Part shown: piece by piece, positions 8,845 to 17,603 of the stretch
Layout of the letters: each line of letters begins with the position of its first letter
How positions within the stretch are numbered: the stretch's first letter is position 1
Source: 55-13 sp037190145
GTDB taxonomy: Bacteria > Armatimonadota > Fimbriimonadia > Fimbriimonadales > Fimbriimonadaceae
Reading direction: 5' to 3'
DNA: 64,000 nt
Assembly: GCA_037190145.1 (NCBI GenBank)
Contig: JBBCJU010000005.1
Location: forward strand, 124,001 to 188,000
The notes under the pieces: generated by a model
The model's database searches: none
Seen by the model: only the letters and a program-made list of their open reading frames with translations
What the model was told of the DNA's origin: nothing
Translations under genes and position numbers: made by a program

Positions 8845-9963
8845 ATGAGGGTCTTGTTGATTTCGCATTCGGCGGCTCTCTACGGAGCCCAGCGATCTCT
8901 GTATGATCTTGCCGTTGGGCTTCGTGCCCTGCGGGTTGAAGTTATGGCTACGGCTCCTGAACGGGGGCCCCTAACCGACTTGCTTAACCGTTCCGGGATT
9001 GCAACAAGGATTTTGCCGTGCAGAAATTGGGTGCATTCTAGGACAAGCTATCACTGGATGAGGAAGTTCTTGATTGCCAAGAACCAAGCAAAAAAGGCAT
9101 CACGTTGGATTGCGGACGATCGATTTGACATTGTCCATACGAATTCAGTGGTAACGCCAGTTGGAGCAATGGCCGCAAAGCGAGCAGGCTTGCCCCATGT
9201 TTGGCACGTGCGGGAAGGCATGCCCCCGAAGGCGGGCTTCTTCTACCTTGGGTTTGATCGGGTTCGTCAATTGATTGAGGACACGACCTTTAAGATGGTT
9301 GGTATATCCAAACACTCTTGCGAAGGGATGCGAACATTCTGCCCGGATGAAAAAATCAAACTCATTTACAATGGTCCACTTGAAGCAGATCAGGCCAGAG
9401 AGCCACTATCCGAGAGGTCGTTTGGAGACAAGATTCAAGTGCTTTGTGTTGGACGGGCAAGCGTTGCCAAAGGTCATGACGTAGTTGCTCGTGCAGTAGC
9501 ACGTCTTCGGCGACAAGGGCACGACGCCACATTAACCATCGCGGGAGACATTCCAACTGACTTTCACCGCGAACTAGATTCAATCCTGCCAGAAGGGCTG
9601 ATTACACCCGGGTATTTAGCTGATCCAACTTCTCTATACAAAAGCCACAATGTGCTTGCCATGGCATCTCAGCGAGAGGCTTTCGGAAGAGTTACGGTTG
9701 AGGCTATGTCCCATGGTTGCGTCGTTATAGGAAGCGATTCTGGTGCAACGCCCGAGATCATAGAGCATGGGGTATCTGGTCTTCTCTTCGCGGCTGGAAA
9801 TGAAGTCGCGCTAGCTGATGAGATTCTGTCCCTAAAAGCTAAGCCTTCCTTATATAAATCAATTCGCGAAGAAGGACGAGGCCAAGTCTTCAATCGTTTC
9901 ACACGTGATAGGTACGCTCGAGAAGTGAATGACATCTATCGTGAGGTGGTAAGAACTGTCTGA
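8845..9963 (+). CDS. GT4-family glycosyltransferase
   Basis: A 372-residue retaining, GT-B fold glycosyltransferase. The N-terminal domain opens with LLISHSAALYGAQRSL and contains IVHTNSVVTPVGAMAAK. The C-terminal nucleotide-sugar domain has VLCVGRASVAKGHDVVARA, then the E-x7-E type motif AFGRVTVEAMSHGCVVIGS, with GATPEIIEHGVSGLLF after it. This is the pattern of GT4 enzymes that build surface polysaccharides. It heads a run of four glycosyltransferase-like genes on the + strand; 10 nt separate it from the first GT8-like paralogue. Confidence 0.92.
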   Translation: MRVLLISHSAALYGAQRSLYDLAVGLRALRVEVMATAPERGPLTDLLNRSGIATRILPCRNWVHSRTSYHWMRKFLIAKNQAKKASRWIADDRFDIVHTNSVVTPVGAMAAKRAGLPHVWHVREGMPPKAGFFYLGFDRVRQLIEDTTFKMVGISKHSCEGMRTFCPDEKIKLIYNGPLEADQAREPLSERSFGDKIQVLCVGRASVAKGHDVVARAVARLRRQGHDATLTIAGDIPTDFHRELDSILPEGLITPGYLADPTSLYKSHNVLAMASQREAFGRVTVEAMSHGCVVIGSDSGATPEIIEHGVSGLLFAAGNEVALADEILSLKAKPSLYKSIREEGRGQVFNRFTRDRYAREVNDIYREVVRTV

Positions 9964-9973
9964 TCTTCTCAAG

Positions 9974-10837
9974 GTGATGTTCTGCTCCGCAACCGGAAAG
10001 GAACGGTACGGAGAGATGGCCATGGGCTTGGGCCGTTCACTTAGCTTGATTGGTGACGAAACACAACGGGTGATCGTTACGGACCTTGAAGGATTCGACT
10101 GGAAGCGATACTTTGACTATGTTTTCAAGCCGAAAACTCCGAGATCGGCTCTTGATAAGCTTCTAGCTTTTGATTACCTGGACGCAAAATCCGTTTATTC
10201 TTTGGATGTGGATTGTCTTGCCTTCAAAAGGCTTGCTCCTGTTTTTACTTATTGCGAAGGAAAGACGTTCGCCGTGCAGGGAGAATGGCAAACTGAAGGG
10301 AAGTGGCATGGCGCGGAAGTGAAGGAAGTTCTTGCTGCTAAGAATCTGTCGCAGCTTCCAAAATTCAATGGCGGTGCACTTTACTATGAGTCGAATCCAG
10401 ATTTTGAAACTCTCTTAACCGCCATGAAGAAACAGGAGGAAAGCTATGCTTCCTCTGGTTTTGGCGATTTCCGAGGAAAAGCATCAGAGGAGGTATGTGT
10501 AGCTCTAGGCATGATGGAAACCGGAATCGGAGAAGTTATTCCAGACGACACAAACTTCATGAACACCGGCTCTGGAATGATTGGCAAACTCCGCATGGAT
10601 GTGCGTAGAAACCAATGTTCATTTCTTTCTCGAAAATCACACGTCCGCTATGTTGAACCATTTGTATTCCACGCTAGCGAGTATGCAAATTTCTCAATCT
10701 ATTGGCGACAGCTAGAGTTTCTAAAGAAGCTAGAGCAATATGAAGATCGAACACGCCCTGGATATAGGTCAAGATGGTTTAAGCTACGCCGTTCCATAGA
10801 GCGTAGATACCTGAAGCTCAAGGGCACTCTATCTTGA
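9974..10837 (+). CDS. GT8-like glycosyltransferase, tandem paralogue 1
   Basis: First of three adjacent homologues (287 residues). The shared N-terminal signature is YGEMAMGLGRSLSLIGDET followed by V-T-D and a W-x-R-Y-F-D motif; the metal/nucleotide-sugar site is SLDVDCLAFKRL (D-x-D at about residues 75-77). A conserved F-N-G-G-A-L-Y-Y stretch and an L-R-R-S-I-E-R-R basic tail complete the family. This resembles GT8/GT-A nucleotide-diphospho-sugar transferases, but the match is by pattern only. The start is GTG 9974 or ATG 9977, directly behind the GT4 gene. The stop overlaps the next start by 4 nt (TTGA). Confidence 0.7.
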   Translation: MMFCSATGKERYGEMAMGLGRSLSLIGDETQRVIVTDLEGFDWKRYFDYVFKPKTPRSALDKLLAFDYLDAKSVYSLDVDCLAFKRLAPVFTYCEGKTFAVQGEWQTEGKWHGAEVKEVLAAKNLSQLPKFNGGALYYESNPDFETLLTAMKKQEESYASSGFGDFRGKASEEVCVALGMMETGIGEVIPDDTNFMNTGSGMIGKLRMDVRRNQCSFLSRKSHVRYVEPFVFHASEYANFSIYWRQLEFLKKLEQYEDRTRPGYRSRWFKLRRSIERRYLKLKGTLS

Positions 10838-11712
10838 AGAGAATCATCTATACGGTAGCCACTGGTGCCGATAAATACGGCGAAATGGCAATGGGACTCG
10901 GTCGCTCGCTCAGCTTAATCGAAGATGAGACAGAGAGAGTCGTGGTTACAGATAATCCACGTTTTGATTGGGAGCGATACTTTCACAAAGTCGTGGCTCC
11001 AATTGATGATGGAACGAAAAGTCCTTACTTCGCGAAGTTCACGGCATTAGAGACTACTGACGCGGATGAAGTTCTCTTTATTGATGCTGACTGTCTTGTT
11101 TTCAAGAAATTGGCACCCATCTTTGAACTGGGAAGAGGATCAGGAACAGCGCTCGCAGGAAGAGCCGTCAAGGATGGAGTTTGGTATGAGGCCTCGATTA
11201 CCGACATATGTAAAAAGCTTGGTGTCACAGAATTCCCAAGATTTAACACGGGAGTGGTCTTTTACGAGCGGACGGATGCAGGCAAGAGAGTTATAGAGGA
11301 AACACGTCAAGCCTTGTCGAGATACGATGAATTCGGCTTTGAAAAACTTCGAGGTAAGCCTTCGGACGAACCTTGTTTAGCGATAGCCATGGCGAAGACA
11401 GGGGTTGGTCGAGTTCTCCCTTTAAGCCTTGGGCTGAACGAATCTGGCGTCGGATTGATAGGAAAGCTCCATATTGATGTGATGACCGGAATATGCCGTT
11501 TCGTTACTGGGAACCCCCATGTTCGCTTGGTGGAGCCATATGTATTTCATGCCCATTATTTTGCCAAGTTGAATGTTTACTGGCGAGAGTTGGAAAAGCT
11601 AAAGAGGCTGGAGAAGCATTTTGATGAGCGAGGTCCAAGATACATGAGTCGTAGTCTCCGCCTGAGAAGGTCCTTCGAAAAGCGATTCCTAAAATACAGG
11701 GGCAAGCTCTAG
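10834..11712 (+). CDS. GT8-like glycosyltransferase, tandem paralogue 2
   Basis: Second member (292 residues), starting at a TTG that overlaps the stop of paralogue 1 by 4 nt. The start is supported by the family N-terminus KRIIYTVATGADKYGEMAM. The D-x-D site is present as LFIDADCLVFKKL. The acceptor-side region differs from the other two: where they read F-N-G-G, it has RFNTGVVFYER. The same basic C-terminal helix (LRLRRSFEKRFLKYRG) is kept. It probably adds a different sugar or uses another acceptor than its neighbours (inference). Translational coupling with the upstream gene is likely. Confidence 0.7.
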   Translation: MKRIIYTVATGADKYGEMAMGLGRSLSLIEDETERVVVTDNPRFDWERYFHKVVAPIDDGTKSPYFAKFTALETTDADEVLFIDADCLVFKKLAPIFELGRGSGTALAGRAVKDGVWYEASITDICKKLGVTEFPRFNTGVVFYERTDAGKRVIEETRQALSRYDEFGFEKLRGKPSDEPCLAIAMAKTGVGRVLPLSLGLNESGVGLIGKLHIDVMTGICRFVTGNPHVRLVEPYVFHAHYFAKLNVYWRELEKLKRLEKHFDERGPRYMSRSLRLRRSFEKRFLKYRGKL

Positions 11713-11755
11713 GCGTTCCTGATTTCAAGGTGCAAGCAGGTATCCTGCCTAGCCG

Positions 11756-12637
11756 ATGAGTAAAAGAATCGTCTATACCGTGGCCCGAGGCAAACCCAAG
11801 TTTGCTGAGATGGCGATGGGGCTTGGGCGGTCTTTACGTTTAGTCGGAGATACTCATAAACGGGTGATCGTTACCGATATTGAAGGTTACGATTGGCATC
11901 GCTACTTTGATGTCGTTCTTCCGGTGCAGGGACAAAGAAGTGCGCTGGATAAACTCACCGCGCTAGAAAGAACCGATGCCGATGAAGTTCTTGCGATCGA
12001 CGTCGACATGTTGGCGTTTAAGCGACTCGACCCCATCTTTGAATACTGCAGCGGTCATTCTTTCGCAGTTCAAGGCCATTGGGAGACACAAGGGGTATTC
12101 CATGGGTTGCCCGTCGAGGAAATCTTTAAGAAGTACAGCATTGAACGCATGCCCAGATTCAACGGAGGGATGGCCTACTACGAGAGGAAACCAGATTACA
12201 CGGAGTTTCTGACGGAAATGCGAGAGGTTGAAAAGAATTACGATTCTTACGGATTTGATCCGTTTGTGCGCGGACAGCATGCTTCAGAAGAAGTTTGCAT
12301 GCTCCTTGCAATGATAAAACTGAATCGCTACGAACACTTGATTCCTCAAGAGAAACAGTTTCAACACAGTGCTGCGGGACTTGTAGGCAAGCTCTACCTA
12401 AATGTATTGAAGAATGAATGTCGCTACGTTTCTCGGCAGCGATACTGCGAGTTCTATGAACCCATTCTGTTCCATGCTTGGCGATACAAAGACTTCTTAG
12501 TTTATTGGCGACAACTTGATAACCTGAAAAAACTAGAGGCCTTTGAAGACAAACACCCAACGCTCTATATGTCGCGTTGGGTGAAGTTAAGCCGCTCTAT
12601 TCAGCGGCGAATCCTAAAGTTCAGAGGCTTAGCCTAA
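11756..12637 (+). CDS. GT8-like glycosyltransferase, tandem paralogue 3
   Basis: Third member (293 residues), ATG at 11756, 43 nt after paralogue 2. The N-terminus is KRIVYTVARGKPKFAEMAMG; the D-x-D site reads LAIDVDMLAFKRLDPIF, replacing the Cys of the other two by Met. It keeps the F-N-G-G-M-A-Y-Y stretch, the ASEEVC motif and the basic C-terminal helix. By sequence it is closer to paralogue 1 than to paralogue 2 (for example SALDKL after the Y-F-D motif in both). It ends 4 nt inside the convergent gene, closing the glycosyltransferase run. Confidence 0.7.
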   Translation: MSKRIVYTVARGKPKFAEMAMGLGRSLRLVGDTHKRVIVTDIEGYDWHRYFDVVLPVQGQRSALDKLTALERTDADEVLAIDVDMLAFKRLDPIFEYCSGHSFAVQGHWETQGVFHGLPVEEIFKKYSIERMPRFNGGMAYYERKPDYTEFLTEMREVEKNYDSYGFDPFVRGQHASEEVCMLLAMIKLNRYEHLIPQEKQFQHSAAGLVGKLYLNVLKNECRYVSRQRYCEFYEPILFHAWRYKDFLVYWRQLDNLKKLEAFEDKHPTLYMSRWVKLSRSIQRRILKFRGLA

Positions 12638-13242
12638 GCCTCAACAGCTTCTGGCTCAACATCAGCAACCGGAGCGGCTTTCTTTGCCGGTGCCTTCTTC
12701 TTAGCACCCGCGGCACCCATCTCGATACCGACTGCGCCCTCGGTGAAGCTAGCCTTGATCTTGATGCGTCGGCTTAGCTCGGTGTCACTCACGGTTGACC
12801 AGTTCACTCGATCTAGAGTCCACTGCCACAGAATATCGATCCCGGAGTAAACAAACTCGACGCCATCTTGAAGGATGTCGCTGAGCTTGGTTTTCAGTTC
12901 ATCTCGACCGGATAAGATTCTTTCGCCAGCAGCAAGATTGGGCATCAAGCCCACGGTAACAACAACGGGCTCTTCCTCAACAACCGTTTTGGCTGTTTTC
13001 TTAGGAGCTGTATTGTCAATTCCTTCCTGTACCATCTGCAACTGACCAACCATCGCTTTGGTAAGTCGGTCATAGTCCTCAGGACATTGATATTGCTCAC
13101 CATCGTAGATGGCGATTGCATGGCGTCCCGTGAGGGATAGAGCACTAGCGATCAGCGCTGCATCAGCAGGCTTTAGCTTAGGGTTTGTCTTTTTGATCTG
13201 ATCGAGTGCAGTTTCCAGCTTAGTGAGATGGCAGGTAATCAA
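12634..13242 (-). CDS. hypothetical protein with Lys/Ala/Pro-rich tail
   Basis: Not recognised. 202 residues; the TTG start at 13242 is chosen because AGGAGT lies 8 nt upstream. The N-terminal half is helical (LETALDQIKK...LKPADAALIASALSLTG) and mentions no catalytic motif. The middle has an acidic linker (VVEEEPVV). The second half has WQWTLDRVNWSTVSDTELSR, and the end is a low-complexity basic stretch (GAKKKAPAKKAAP) plus an acidic tip. The basic tail might bind nucleic acid or another polyanion, but nothing else supports this. Divergent from the lipoprotein gene. Confidence 0.6.
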   Translation of the reverse strand: MITCHLTKLETALDQIKKTNPKLKPADAALIASALSLTGRHAIAIYDGEQYQCPEDYDRLTKAMVGQLQMVQEGIDNTAPKKTAKTVVEEEPVVVTVGLMPNLAAGERILSGRDELKTKLSDILQDGVEFVYSGIDILWQWTLDRVNWSTVSDTELSRRIKIKASFTEGAVGIEMGAAGAKKKAPAKKAAPVADVEPEAVEA

Positions 13243-13320
13243 ACGGGGGAACTCCTAAGGCGCAAGACTCCGTATGCGCCATAATAAACTAGTTTACCCT
13301 TTTGGGGAGGAATACGAAAC

Positions 13321-14406
13321 GTGATCAAACGATTGTCAGGCTGGATAGGGATAATGGCCATTTTCTCGGCCATAGTAGGGTGCGCGGGGCAGAACAATAC
13401 AAACTCTGCGCTTGATAATCCCGCAGCGCGAGATTTCACCCCTAGTAACGGTTCTGGCAGAACCAATACCGGAAAGCAATTGCTTGTTGGAGTTGTTTTT
13501 GATCGGGGTGGCCTTGGAGATAAGTCCTTCAACGACAGCGCCTATACCGGTATCAAGCGAGCGATCAAAGATTTTGGTATCCAAGAAAAACATATTGAAT
13601 CCAAGCTTGAGAAAGATTTTGAAACCAACCTCGGTGCGATGGCTGACGCCGGATGCGATATTGTTTTCGCCATTGGTATTACTCAGCAGAAAGCGCTTGA
13701 AGCCGTAGCTCCAAAGTATCCCAATGTAAAGTTTGCCATCGTGGATGCAAGCGTGACTGCCCCGAATGTGAGATCTCTACTCTTTACAGAGCAAGAAGGA
13801 AGTTTCCTTGCCGGTTACTTAGCTGGCCTTACTACCAAAACCAAGAAGATTGGATTTGTTGGTGGAATGGAAATCCCCCTTATAAAGAAGTTCCAAACGG
13901 GCTTTGAGGCTGGAATCAAAACGGCTAACCCTGAAGTTGAATTCCTTCCGGCTAAATACACCGGAGACTGGGATAGTCAAGATAAAGGCAAAGTATCTGC
14001 AAACATCCTCTATTCCTCTGGGGCCGATATTGTCTACCATGCCGCTGGCAGGGCAGGCCTTGGCGTTATTGCCGCAGCCAAAGAGCAAGGAAAGTTTGCA
14101 ATTGGTGTTGACAGCGATCAGGATGAGGTTGAGAAAGGTTTTGTACTCACCAGCATGATCAAGCGAGTGGATGAAGCGGTTTACCAAACAATCGGCGACC
14201 TAACTCAAGACAAGTTTTCCGCTGGCAGTAAGGTTTACGATTTGAAAGCAGGTGGAGTTGGTCTGAGTGAAATGAAGTTCACGAAAGAGAAAATCGGCAA
14301 AGAGAATCTTGAGAAAGTGAAGGAGATCAGTGCCAAGATCGTGAAAGGCGATATCAAGGTGCCTGCAAACTCCGAAGAGCTCACCAAGTTCCTCGCAAAG
14401 AAGTAG
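13321..14406 (+). CDS. BMP/PnrA-type substrate-binding lipoprotein
   Basis: A 361-residue periplasmic solute-binding lipoprotein of the basic-membrane-protein family, whose known ligands are purine nucleosides. The signal peptide ends in a lipobox (IFSAIVGC, Cys21). The mature protein starts its first strand with VGVVFDRGGLGDKSFNDSA, the family fingerprint. Later motifs are FAIVDASV, GFVGGMEIPLI, ADIVYHAAGRAGLGVI and GVDSDQDE. GTG start at 13321. The ABC ATPase and permease that would complete the importer are not adjacent, so it must work with components encoded elsewhere. A terminator follows directly. Confidence 0.93.
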   Translation: MIKRLSGWIGIMAIFSAIVGCAGQNNTNSALDNPAARDFTPSNGSGRTNTGKQLLVGVVFDRGGLGDKSFNDSAYTGIKRAIKDFGIQEKHIESKLEKDFETNLGAMADAGCDIVFAIGITQQKALEAVAPKYPNVKFAIVDASVTAPNVRSLLFTEQEGSFLAGYLAGLTTKTKKIGFVGGMEIPLIKKFQTGFEAGIKTANPEVEFLPAKYTGDWDSQDKGKVSANILYSSGADIVYHAAGRAGLGVIAAAKEQGKFAIGVDSDQDEVEKGFVLTSMIKRVDEAVYQTIGDLTQDKFSAGSKVYDLKAGGVGLSEMKFTKEKIGKENLEKVKEISAKIVKGDIKVPANSEELTKFLAKK

Positions 14407-14419
14407 TTGTAAAAGAAGA

Positions 14420-14452
14420 GCGGGCTGAGTTATCAAACTCAGCCCGCTTTTC
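14420..14452. terminator. intrinsic terminator, probably bidirectional
   Basis: A 12-bp perfect stem (GCGGGCTGAGTT / AACTCAGCCCGC) with a 4-nt loop, followed by TTTTC on the + strand and a T-rich stretch on the - strand. It closes the BMP lipoprotein gene and lies 28 nt beyond the end of the convergent sdhB. Confidence 0.9.
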
Positions 14453-14479
14453 ATAAGAAAACGCTTTGCGTCTTGCTAG

Positions 14480-15265
14480 CTAGTTGCCTACACCAAGCCA
14501 CTTTTTGATCTTGTAAACAGTGGTATCTCGGTTCAACTGAGCGATGGAAAGCGTTAGCGGAACTCCCTTAGGACAAACCTTGACGCAGTTCTGAGCATTG
14601 CCGCAACCTGTGATGCCTTCTTCTGTGGTCAAGAAATCAAACCGGTCATTCTCCAGATTCTTACCAACAGGGTGAAGGTTGAAGAGAAGTGCCTGACCAA
14701 TCGCAGCCGGTCCAACAAAGGGCGATTTCTCGTTAATCTGAGGGCAAGCCTCTAAACAACAACCGCAAGACATACATCTCGAAAGGGCATAACGCAGTTG
14801 GCGAACGTGGTCATCTTGTGGCTGTGCCATTCCCAAGTCATACGAGCCATCAATCGGCACCCAGCCCTTAACCTTCTTCAGGTTATTAAACATCCGAGTT
14901 CGATCAACTAGCAAGTCTCGCACGAGTGGGAACTTCTTCATTGGCTCCAAACTCACCATGTACGTATCGCCTACCAATTCACCAACCTCTTCAATCAAGG
15001 CTGTGCAGGCCTGACGAATCCGCCCATTGATGTTCATGGAGCATGAACCACAGACTTCCTCTAGACAAGCGGCTTCCCAAGCAGGAGGCTCGACCTTACG
15101 TCCATCAGCGGTAACTGGATTCTTGCGAATCTCCATCAACGCCGAGATAACGTTTATCTTGTCGAAATAAGGAATTTCAAAAGTCTCCCAATACGACTCA
15201 GCCGAGGCTTCGGATTGGCGGAGAATCTTTAGACGAATCTTAGACGCCGTGGCGGTGGCACTCAT
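14480..15265 (-). CDS. sdhB: succinate dehydrogenase/fumarate reductase iron-sulfur subunit
   Basis: A 261-residue SdhB/FrdB. The N-terminal 2Fe-2S ferredoxin domain has CLEEVCGSCSMNINGRIRQAC-type ligands (C-x4-C-x2-C...C). The C-terminal domain carries CMSCGCCLEACPQ and CGNAQNCVKVCPKG for the 4Fe-4S and 3Fe-4S clusters. It passes electrons from the flavoprotein SdhA to the membrane anchor. ATG at 15265. Unusually, neither sdhA nor sdhC is adjacent: upstream is a divergent glycosyltransferase gene and downstream a terminator, so it appears to be transcribed alone. Confidence 0.93.
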   Translation of the reverse strand: MSATATASKIRLKILRQSEASAESYWETFEIPYFDKINVISALMEIRKNPVTADGRKVEPPAWEAACLEEVCGSCSMNINGRIRQACTALIEEVGELVGDTYMVSLEPMKKFPLVRDLLVDRTRMFNNLKKVKGWVPIDGSYDLGMAQPQDDHVRQLRYALSRCMSCGCCLEACPQINEKSPFVGPAAIGQALLFNLHPVGKNLENDRFDFLTTEEGITGCGNAQNCVKVCPKGVPLTLSIAQLNRDTTVYKIKKWLGVGN

Positions 15266-15484
15266 TTCTACCTAAGATGATACCGTTTGTACTGAAGATA
15301 TTTAGGGCTGAATGTGCGGGTTTGACTAAAACAGTGCCAACACTGACGAACATATGGACGGAGTAGGGTAATTAGAGACCGAATTTAGGCCTATTTACGA
15401 TCCTTGCCACTTGGCATCATTGCAATTTTGCGGGACAATGCACGCCAGTAGGTTCATTTAGAGCCAAAGGTAAAATTTCTTCCT

Positions 15485-16234
15485 ATGACGCTTCAGTCTG
15501 ATATTGTCCGTCCAGATCAAGTTGACATCCTTGGGATGCCGGTTGATCGGTTGGGCATGGATCAGACCCTTAGTTTGCTTGAAGAGTTTGTCCAATCAAA
15601 GCAGCCACATTTGGTAGTTACAGCAGACGCTGCGGGCATCGTCCAAGCTCAATCTGATCCTGAGTGGAACGCAATATTCAAAAGTGCGGACTTGAAAACA
15701 CCCGATAGTATTGGAGTCATCTGGGCCGCCAACAGAGCAGGGAAGCCAATCACGGAGCGAGTTAGCGGCGTAGACCTTGTGGACCGCATTTGTGGCCTTT
15801 CTGCAGATAAGGGTTATCGAATCTATTTCTTAGGTGCAGCTCCAGGAGTAGCCGAGCTTGCGGCAGAAAAGATGCGACTAAAGCATCCGGGCTGTAATAT
15901 CGTGGGAGCGAGACACGGGTACTTTCCCGCCGAAAGTGATGCGGTCGTTGCCCAAGAAGTTGCGGAGACCCGCCCAGATTTCCTTTTTGTCGCCATGGGT
16001 ATTCCCCGACAAGAGAAATTCATTCGGGCAACCCAGTCGATCATTCAAGCCTCTGTTGCGATGGGGGTTGGTGGTTCCTTCGATGTCTTCTCTGGCAAGG
16101 CTAAGCGTGCCCCAAAGGTTTTTCAAGCCATGCACATCGAATGGCTTTGGCGACTCATCTTAAATCCTAAGAAGATAGCCAAGGCAAAAAACTTGCCGCG
16201 ATTCGCTTGGATGGTCCTCAGGTCCAAGAAGTGA
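15485..16234 (+). CDS. WecG/TagA/CpsF-family glycosyltransferase (GT26)
   Basis: A 249-residue GT26 enzyme. These add an N-acetylmannosamine(-uronic acid)-type sugar to undecaprenyl-diphosphate-linked intermediates in surface polymer synthesis. Fingerprints are VDILGMPVDRLGMDQT at the start, VVTADAAGIVQAQSDPEW, the catalytic-region TPDSIGVIWAANRAGKPITERVSG, and FLGAAPGVAELAAEKM. VAMGIPRQEKFI and VGGSFDVFSGKAKRAP follow. The last motifs are typical of the C-terminal half. The next gene starts inside its stop (GTGA). Confidence 0.93.
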   Translation: MTLQSDIVRPDQVDILGMPVDRLGMDQTLSLLEEFVQSKQPHLVVTADAAGIVQAQSDPEWNAIFKSADLKTPDSIGVIWAANRAGKPITERVSGVDLVDRICGLSADKGYRIYFLGAAPGVAELAAEKMRLKHPGCNIVGARHGYFPAESDAVVAQEVAETRPDFLFVAMGIPRQEKFIRATQSIIQASVAMGVGGSFDVFSGKAKRAPKVFQAMHIEWLWRLILNPKKIAKAKNLPRFAWMVLRSKK

Positions 16235-16770
16235 AAATCTATACCCGCACCGGCGATAACGGTGATACCGGATTGATTGGTGGGCAGAGGGTTAGCAAAA
16301 CTAGTTGGCGAGTTGGCGCAATCGGTGACATTGATGAACTGAATGCAAGCATTGGATTCACCAACGCTTGCGTTGAAGGGATGAATCTCCAAGACTCTCT
16401 CTTGTTGGTGCAGAGCGAACTTTTCGAGATCGGGGCGGAGTTAGCCTCGCCCAATGAGGATCGTTTTGCAACCATTCAGAAAGCCTCAGAGCAGAGATTG
16501 GAAGTGGAGATAGATCAGATGAACCTAGATCTCCCAGAACTCCGTAACTTTATTCTTCCCGGAGGTTCCGAAGCCGCAGCTCGCCTACACCTTGCCCGAG
16601 CCGTTTGTCGGAGGGCAGAGCGAACCCTTTTGCAACTTCATTCCGTCGAACCCGTGCGTCTAGAGATCAGAATCTATCTGAATCGGCTTGCTGACTGGCT
16701 TTTTGTTGCAGCAAGGTGGGTTAACTATCAGATGGAGCATCCTGATATCAATTGGAAGCGGGGAGAATAG
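16231..16770 (+). CDS. PduO-type cob(I)alamin adenosyltransferase
   Basis: A 179-residue ATP:cob(I)alamin adenosyltransferase that makes coenzyme B12. The N-terminal ATP-binding loop is KIYTRTGDNGDTGLIGGQRV. The conserved helix is IGDIDELNASIGF. A later helix bears the cobalamin/ATP contacts FILPGGSEAAARLHLARAVCRRAERT, and LNRLADWLFVAARWVN is near the C-terminus. The GTG at 16231 is preferred over the in-frame TTG at 16207, because it gives the canonical length and overlaps the upstream stop by 4 nt. No B12-dependent enzyme lies in the window. Confidence 0.93.
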   Translation: MKIYTRTGDNGDTGLIGGQRVSKTSWRVGAIGDIDELNASIGFTNACVEGMNLQDSLLLVQSELFEIGAELASPNEDRFATIQKASEQRLEVEIDQMNLDLPELRNFILPGGSEAAARLHLARAVCRRAERTLLQLHSVEPVRLEIRIYLNRLADWLFVAARWVNYQMEHPDINWKRGE

Positions 16771-16774
16771 ATCA

Positions 16775-17530
16775 ATGTTGAGCCAAACGGTTGCGCTGTT
16801 ATCGATGTACGCATATGGGTTTCAAGAGCCACCATCTGCCAAGAGCTTGATCGACAACATGCTGGCGCACTACCACGGTGCCAAAACGATTACCGGAAAC
16901 ATAAAGTTGACGGTGGCTGCGGCTCAAGGCTCAGCATCCTTAAGCACCCAGCTTCAATACGAGAGACCAGCGAAGCTTTACATCCTTCAGCAAAAACAAG
17001 TAGCGAACCCAGACCCAGAGTTCCCATCAAAATGGTTGGTCACCAGTGATGGCAGCATGTTTTCTTACAGTGTTCCCAACGACAAATTCTTGGCCGCTCC
17101 TACTCTTAGGTTGGTAGAACCTGTGAAGAACCCTCGGGTCAAGATTGAACACACCATAGCCACCATTTATGGCGCTTCAGCCAAGAGCATAGGGGATCGT
17201 TCCATGCCCCTAGATATTGCTATTGCGGGAAGGGATGATTTGGTCTACCGGATTGCCCAATGGGAAACTCGCGAGATAAATGGTTCGAAAGTGATTGGTG
17301 GCAAAAACTGCTGGTTAGTCACGGGTAAATACCGACCTTATGCGGGAGCGCAAGCAGTAGGAACTTATCAGATGGCAATCACAAAAGAAGGTGACCTCCT
17401 TCAATATGTGGAGAAGCAATCCGTAGCCGCGGACCGTGGAATTCAAGTTGAAGTTGTAAGCCAGTGGGATGTTAATCTCACGGTTGATGGCAAAGTCGAT
17501 CCAGCTTTGTTTAAAGTTATCGTCAAGTAA
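16775..17530 (+). CDS. LolA-like/DUF2092-type secreted protein
   Basis: A 251-residue protein, ATG at 16775 with GGGAG 9 nt upstream; upstream in-frame starts overlap the adenosyltransferase. A short hydrophobic N-terminus ends near AYGFQEPPSA. The body follows the outer-membrane-lipoprotein-carrier pattern: LIDNMLAHYHGAKTITGNIK, alternating beta strands with LQYERPAKLYI, WLVTSDGSMFSYS, NCWLVTGKYR and YQMAITKEGDLLQYVEK. The likely role is binding a lipid or amphiphile in the periplasm, but no specific partner is visible. A similar fold may be used by the gene at 25037-26122. Confidence 0.6.
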   Translation: MLSQTVALLSMYAYGFQEPPSAKSLIDNMLAHYHGAKTITGNIKLTVAAAQGSASLSTQLQYERPAKLYILQQKQVANPDPEFPSKWLVTSDGSMFSYSVPNDKFLAAPTLRLVEPVKNPRVKIEHTIATIYGASAKSIGDRSMPLDIAIAGRDDLVYRIAQWETREINGSKVIGGKNCWLVTGKYRPYAGAQAVGTYQMAITKEGDLLQYVEKQSVAADRGIQVEVVSQWDVNLTVDGKVDPALFKVIVK

Positions 17531-17603
17531 GTCACCGCCCTGCTACAGAACTGATCTGGCGAGTATCTCGCACAATCTTTACATCTTTAGGTAGATTAGC
17601 GTT

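Noticed and set aside
17531..17603. Fur box upstream of feoA
   Set aside because: No 7-1-7 TGATAAT-type palindrome found in the gap.
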